Below, piece by piece: positions 5,581 to 6,858 of a DNA stretch of 6,858 bases. Position 1 is the first letter of the stretch; the number at the start of each line of letters is the position of its first letter. This stretch comes from UBA1731 sp964567665. GTDB lineage: Bacteria > Verrucomicrobiota > Kiritimatiellia > RFP12 > UBA1067. The DNA lies in assembly GCA_964567665.1 (NCBI GenBank), contig CAZMNN010000068.1:1-6858 (forward strand), in the 5' to 3' direction. The position numbers and the translations under genes were made by a program. The notes beneath the pieces are model-generated. The model did not search any database and had not been told where the DNA came from. It saw only the letters and a list, made by a program, of their open reading frames with translations.

Positions 5581-6318
5581 CTACTCTTCGGCAGCACCGA
5601 AGTAAGGTACGCCTTTGCCGCCCAGTAGCTTCATGAGATTGTCTAGCGAGACAACGCCGACGTATTTGTTTTCGGGAGGCATTCCACATGAGAAGATTCC
5701 GACGAGGTATGTGATTCCATTCTCCAGCACGAACATCGGCGAACCGCTGTCGCCGGGGACACCCTCGAGGTGAAAGACGTAGAGGTCGCTCTTCGAGTGC
5801 GAGGGCTTGACCTTGCCCACGTACCATCCGGCCTTGGGCGTGAAGCTCTCCTGTTCGGGATTTCCGCACACGGCGAATGCCTTGGCGCCGTCCCTGATAC
5901 CGATTTCGTCGAATCTGTCGCTCGTTGCGAACCTGACTTGTGATCCGTTATCGAGATCTATCGACGAATGTTCCAGCTCGTCCGTGAGGTCGAGGACGGT
6001 AACATCGTCGTCCGCGTCCGTGTCGGCGAGCCACAGGTTTTTCTCCACTGACGCGTTCTTGACCGTGTTGCCATCCGCCATCAGACCGAGACAGACCATG
6101 CCGTGCAGATTGACGACCGCATCGGGTATCGACATACTGACGGAGTAATATCCGAGGCGGTCGGCGGCCTTGCCGCCGCTTGAACTCTCTGTCATCGGTT
6201 TCCCGGATACAATGCCATCTAGCAGTTTCGGCACGGCCTTGCACATTCCAATTGCAACTGCCCTGGACAGAACGGTCGCCGTCAGATTCCGCCAGAAGTT
6301 GTCATTGATGTCCGTCAT
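5581..6318 (-). CDS. Trypsin-fold serine protease, probably cytoplasmic
   Basis: A 245-residue protein with the chymotrypsin-like signature GVPGDSGSPMFVL (residues 187-198), making S191 the nucleophile. ADDDVTVLDL (residues 102-111) resembles the strand that carries the catalytic Asp (D105). VVNLHGMV (residues 68-75) supplies H72 at a spacing like that of HtrA proteases (33 residues to Asp, 86 from Asp to Ser). AKAFAVCGNPEQ (residues 145-156) fits the usual strand before the second barrel, and YLVGIFSCG (204-212) follows the serine as expected. There is no signal peptide; the first 40 residues look like a helical lead. It has no PDZ domain, so it is shorter than HtrA. It would cut, or only bind, proteins inside the cell, and its target is unknown. 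The ATG at 6318 has only a weak ribosome binding site (GGGAAAA, 15 bases away) but a good -10 just upstream. The His and Asp assignments are less certain than the Ser. Confidence 0.8.
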   Translation of the reverse strand: MTDINDNFWRNLTATVLSRAVAIGMCKAVPKLLDGIVSGKPMTESSSGGKAADRLGYYSVSMSIPDAVVNLHGMVCLGLMADGNTVKNASVEKNLWLADTDADDDVTVLDLTDELEHSSIDLDNGSQVRFATSDRFDEIGIRDGAKAFAVCGNPEQESFTPKAGWYVGKVKPSHSKSDLYVFHLEGVPGDSGSPMFVLENGITYLVGIFSCGMPPENKYVGVVSLDNLMKLLGGKGVPYFGAAEE

Positions 6319-6342
6319 ATTGGATTCAACGGTTTTCCCACT

Positions 6343-6351
6343 GTTATATCA
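6343..6351 (-). promoter_or_regulatory. Extended -10 promoter of the protease gene
   Basis: On the - strand TGATATAAC forms an extended -10 box 24 bases before the ATG at 6318. It shares TGATATAA with the toxin-antitoxin promoter at 3627-3634. No clear -35 is seen. Transcription would start about 18 bases before the gene, leaving a short leader with only a weak Shine-Dalgarno sequence. Confidence 0.5.
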
Positions 6352-6363
6352 TATGTCATTTTC

Positions 6364-6402
6364 GGCGTTGGCAACGCCGCCGGAGGGCGCATCGCCATCC
6401 GG
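6364..6402. repeat. Tandem hairpins with TGGNAACGCC motif, copy 3
   Basis: GGCGTT-GGC-AACGCC (6364-6378) is a perfect 6-bp stem containing TGGCAACGCC (6369-6378). Directly after it, CCGGA (6380-6384) pairs with TCCGG (6398-6402) and GGCG-CAT-CGCC (6386-6396) continues the stem, giving nine pairs with one G/A mismatch and a 3-base loop. No T-run follows, so it is not a standard terminator. Together the two hairpins resemble a REP-like doublet. Confidence 0.6.
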
Positions 6403-6436
6403 ACATAGACCACAAAACAACAAAAGGAGCAATCAA

Positions 6437-6478
6437 ATGGCAAGGGAAAGTCGTATTCATGGTAGTCCTTGTTTGTGA
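6437..6478 (+). pseudogene. 13-codon frame behind a strong RBS, possible broken gene start
   Basis: AAAAGGAGC (6422-6430) stands seven bases before ATG at 6437, the best Shine-Dalgarno sequence in the window. The frame reads MARESRIHGSPCL and stops at 6476-6478. MAR-x-x-RI is how REP-associated tyrosine transposases often begin, and the tandem hairpins at 6364-6402 lie just upstream, so this may be the stump of such a gene. It could instead be a leader peptide or a real small protein. The downstream sequence to 6597 has no convincing continuation in any frame. Confidence 0.35.
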
Positions 6479-6597
6479 TGATTCAGAGAATGCTATGAGA
6501 CGGCGCGGACTGCAACCCCAAGGGGGTACAGTCTCTTTCATCTGGATGGCGAAGCCCTTTCATCTTCTTTTCCCAAGAAAGCAATTTACAGAAAGAA
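6479..6597. other. Non-coding stretch with one hairpin
   Basis: No gene is supported. GACTG (6508-6512) and ACCCC (6515-6519) pair with GGGGT (6523-6527) and CAGTC (6529-6533) around a 3-base loop, followed by TCTTTC. This could be a weak terminator for + strand transcription from the short frame upstream. The rest is AT-richer sequence with no visible repeat. Confidence 0.4.
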
Positions 6598-6858
6598 TCA
6601 TGCACTATCCTTGTGTGGGATGTACGAGAGGTAGTGGACACACCTGTCGGGCGCGTTCTTTACCATGAAGTTGTCGTCCGAGAGGCGCAGGACGTCACCG
6701 TTGCGCATGGCGAATTTCAGCATCATCGTCGCGATGAACCACAACTCTCCGTCGAGTCCACTCAACAAAGCGTTGATACGAGCAGCCTTGATTGCGGACG
6801 AGTACTGCCCGGCAGTGCGGGCGGACATCGTGAGTTCCGGCGTCGTTGGGTACAACAC
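6598..6858 (-). CDS. Tyrosine-recombinase-like protein, partial (runs off the edge) and C-terminally truncated
   Basis: The frame is open to the right edge and ends at a TGA at 6598-6600. ELWFIATMMLKFAMRNGDVL followed by RLSDDNFM resembles the start of a tyrosine recombinase catalytic domain, where G-x-R-x-x-E/D-x-L-x-L carries the first catalytic Arg. HYLSYIPHKDS would be the following strand, with a Lys at about the position of the K-beta turn. Only about 30 residues follow the Arg motif, while the family needs about 100 more for the HxxR box and the nucleophilic Tyr, so this end is truncated and the protein should be inactive. The preceding residues (TMSARTAGQYSSAIKAARINALL) fit the linker from an N-terminal core-binding domain outside the window. 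The KFAMRNGD motif recurs in the remnant at 4385-4420. Family assignment is moderate. Confidence 0.55.
   Translation of the reverse strand: MLYPTTPELTMSARTAGQYSSAIKAARINALLSGLDGELWFIATMMLKFAMRNGDVLRLSDDNFMVKNAPDRCVHYLSYIPHKDSA

Noticed and set aside
6043..6060. KNASVEKN of the protease read as TNAHVV with His lost to Ser
   Set aside because: Only 15 residues separate it from the Asp motif; NLHG at residue 72 gives a better spacing, so loss of the catalytic His is not supported.
4815..6402. Integron cassettes with attC sites around the two genes
   Set aside because: The recurring palindromes lack the GTTRRRY/RYYYAAC core sites, and the genes face each other instead of sharing one orientation.
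6459..6668. 69-residue + strand frame after the short RBS-led frame
   Set aside because: No ribosome binding site of its own, no recognisable pattern, and it overlaps the recombinase-like gene on the other strand.

Overview
The window reads as a piece of a bacterial accessory region, probably a metagenomic contig that reaches a contig end at its left edge. No ribosomal or other phylogenetic marker is present, so the host cannot be named. GC-rich coding sequence, a BspA/LRR_5-like scrap, an AAA-DUF4143 ATPase, a Phd-ParE toxin-antitoxin pair and many decayed mobile genes would suit an uncultured gut or anaerobic bacterium. A PVC-type lineage is only a guess. The standard code fits every gene.

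Layout: bases 1-130 are poly-C/poly-A low-complexity sequence that looks like a sequencing artefact. Next comes a scrap resembling a BspA-type leucine-rich repeat on the + strand (about 198-251). An AAA-DUF4143 ATPase follows on the - strand (252-1405); it has lost its N-terminus and carries a frameshift. Its P-loop is cut by a complete ISAs1-family insertion sequence (1407-2587, perfect 22-bp terminal inverted repeats, intact 366-residue transposase). On the other side of the IS lies an unrelated gene, also truncated, encoding a basic repeat-containing protein (2588-3634). There is no target-site duplication, so the two flanks were not one continuous sequence before a simple insertion.

From 3623 to 4242 there is a compact toxin-antitoxin operon with its own extended -10 promoter: a Phd/YefM antitoxin (3666-3929) overlapping a RelE/ParE toxin (3922-4242). 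Then comes a graveyard on the - strand (4270-4677), holding an IS4-like transposase N-terminus with a premature stop, an internal junction and pieces in other frames. One of these pieces shares a short motif with a tyrosine-recombinase-like protein at the right edge.

The most interesting part is 4815-6402. An unfamiliar 201-residue protein (4879-5484, +) has an EHEN motif that could belong to a PD-(D/E)XK-like nuclease fold. It faces a trypsin-fold protease with no signal peptide (5581-6318, -). A short imperfect palindrome containing TGGNAACGCC stands before, between and after these two genes. After this come a hairpin-rich stretch with a 13-codon reading frame behind a strong ribosome binding site, and a truncated tyrosine-recombinase-like gene running off the right edge (6598-6858, -). 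The toxin-antitoxin and transposase genes work as self-contained units. Any joint role for the EHEN protein and the protease is inference from position only.
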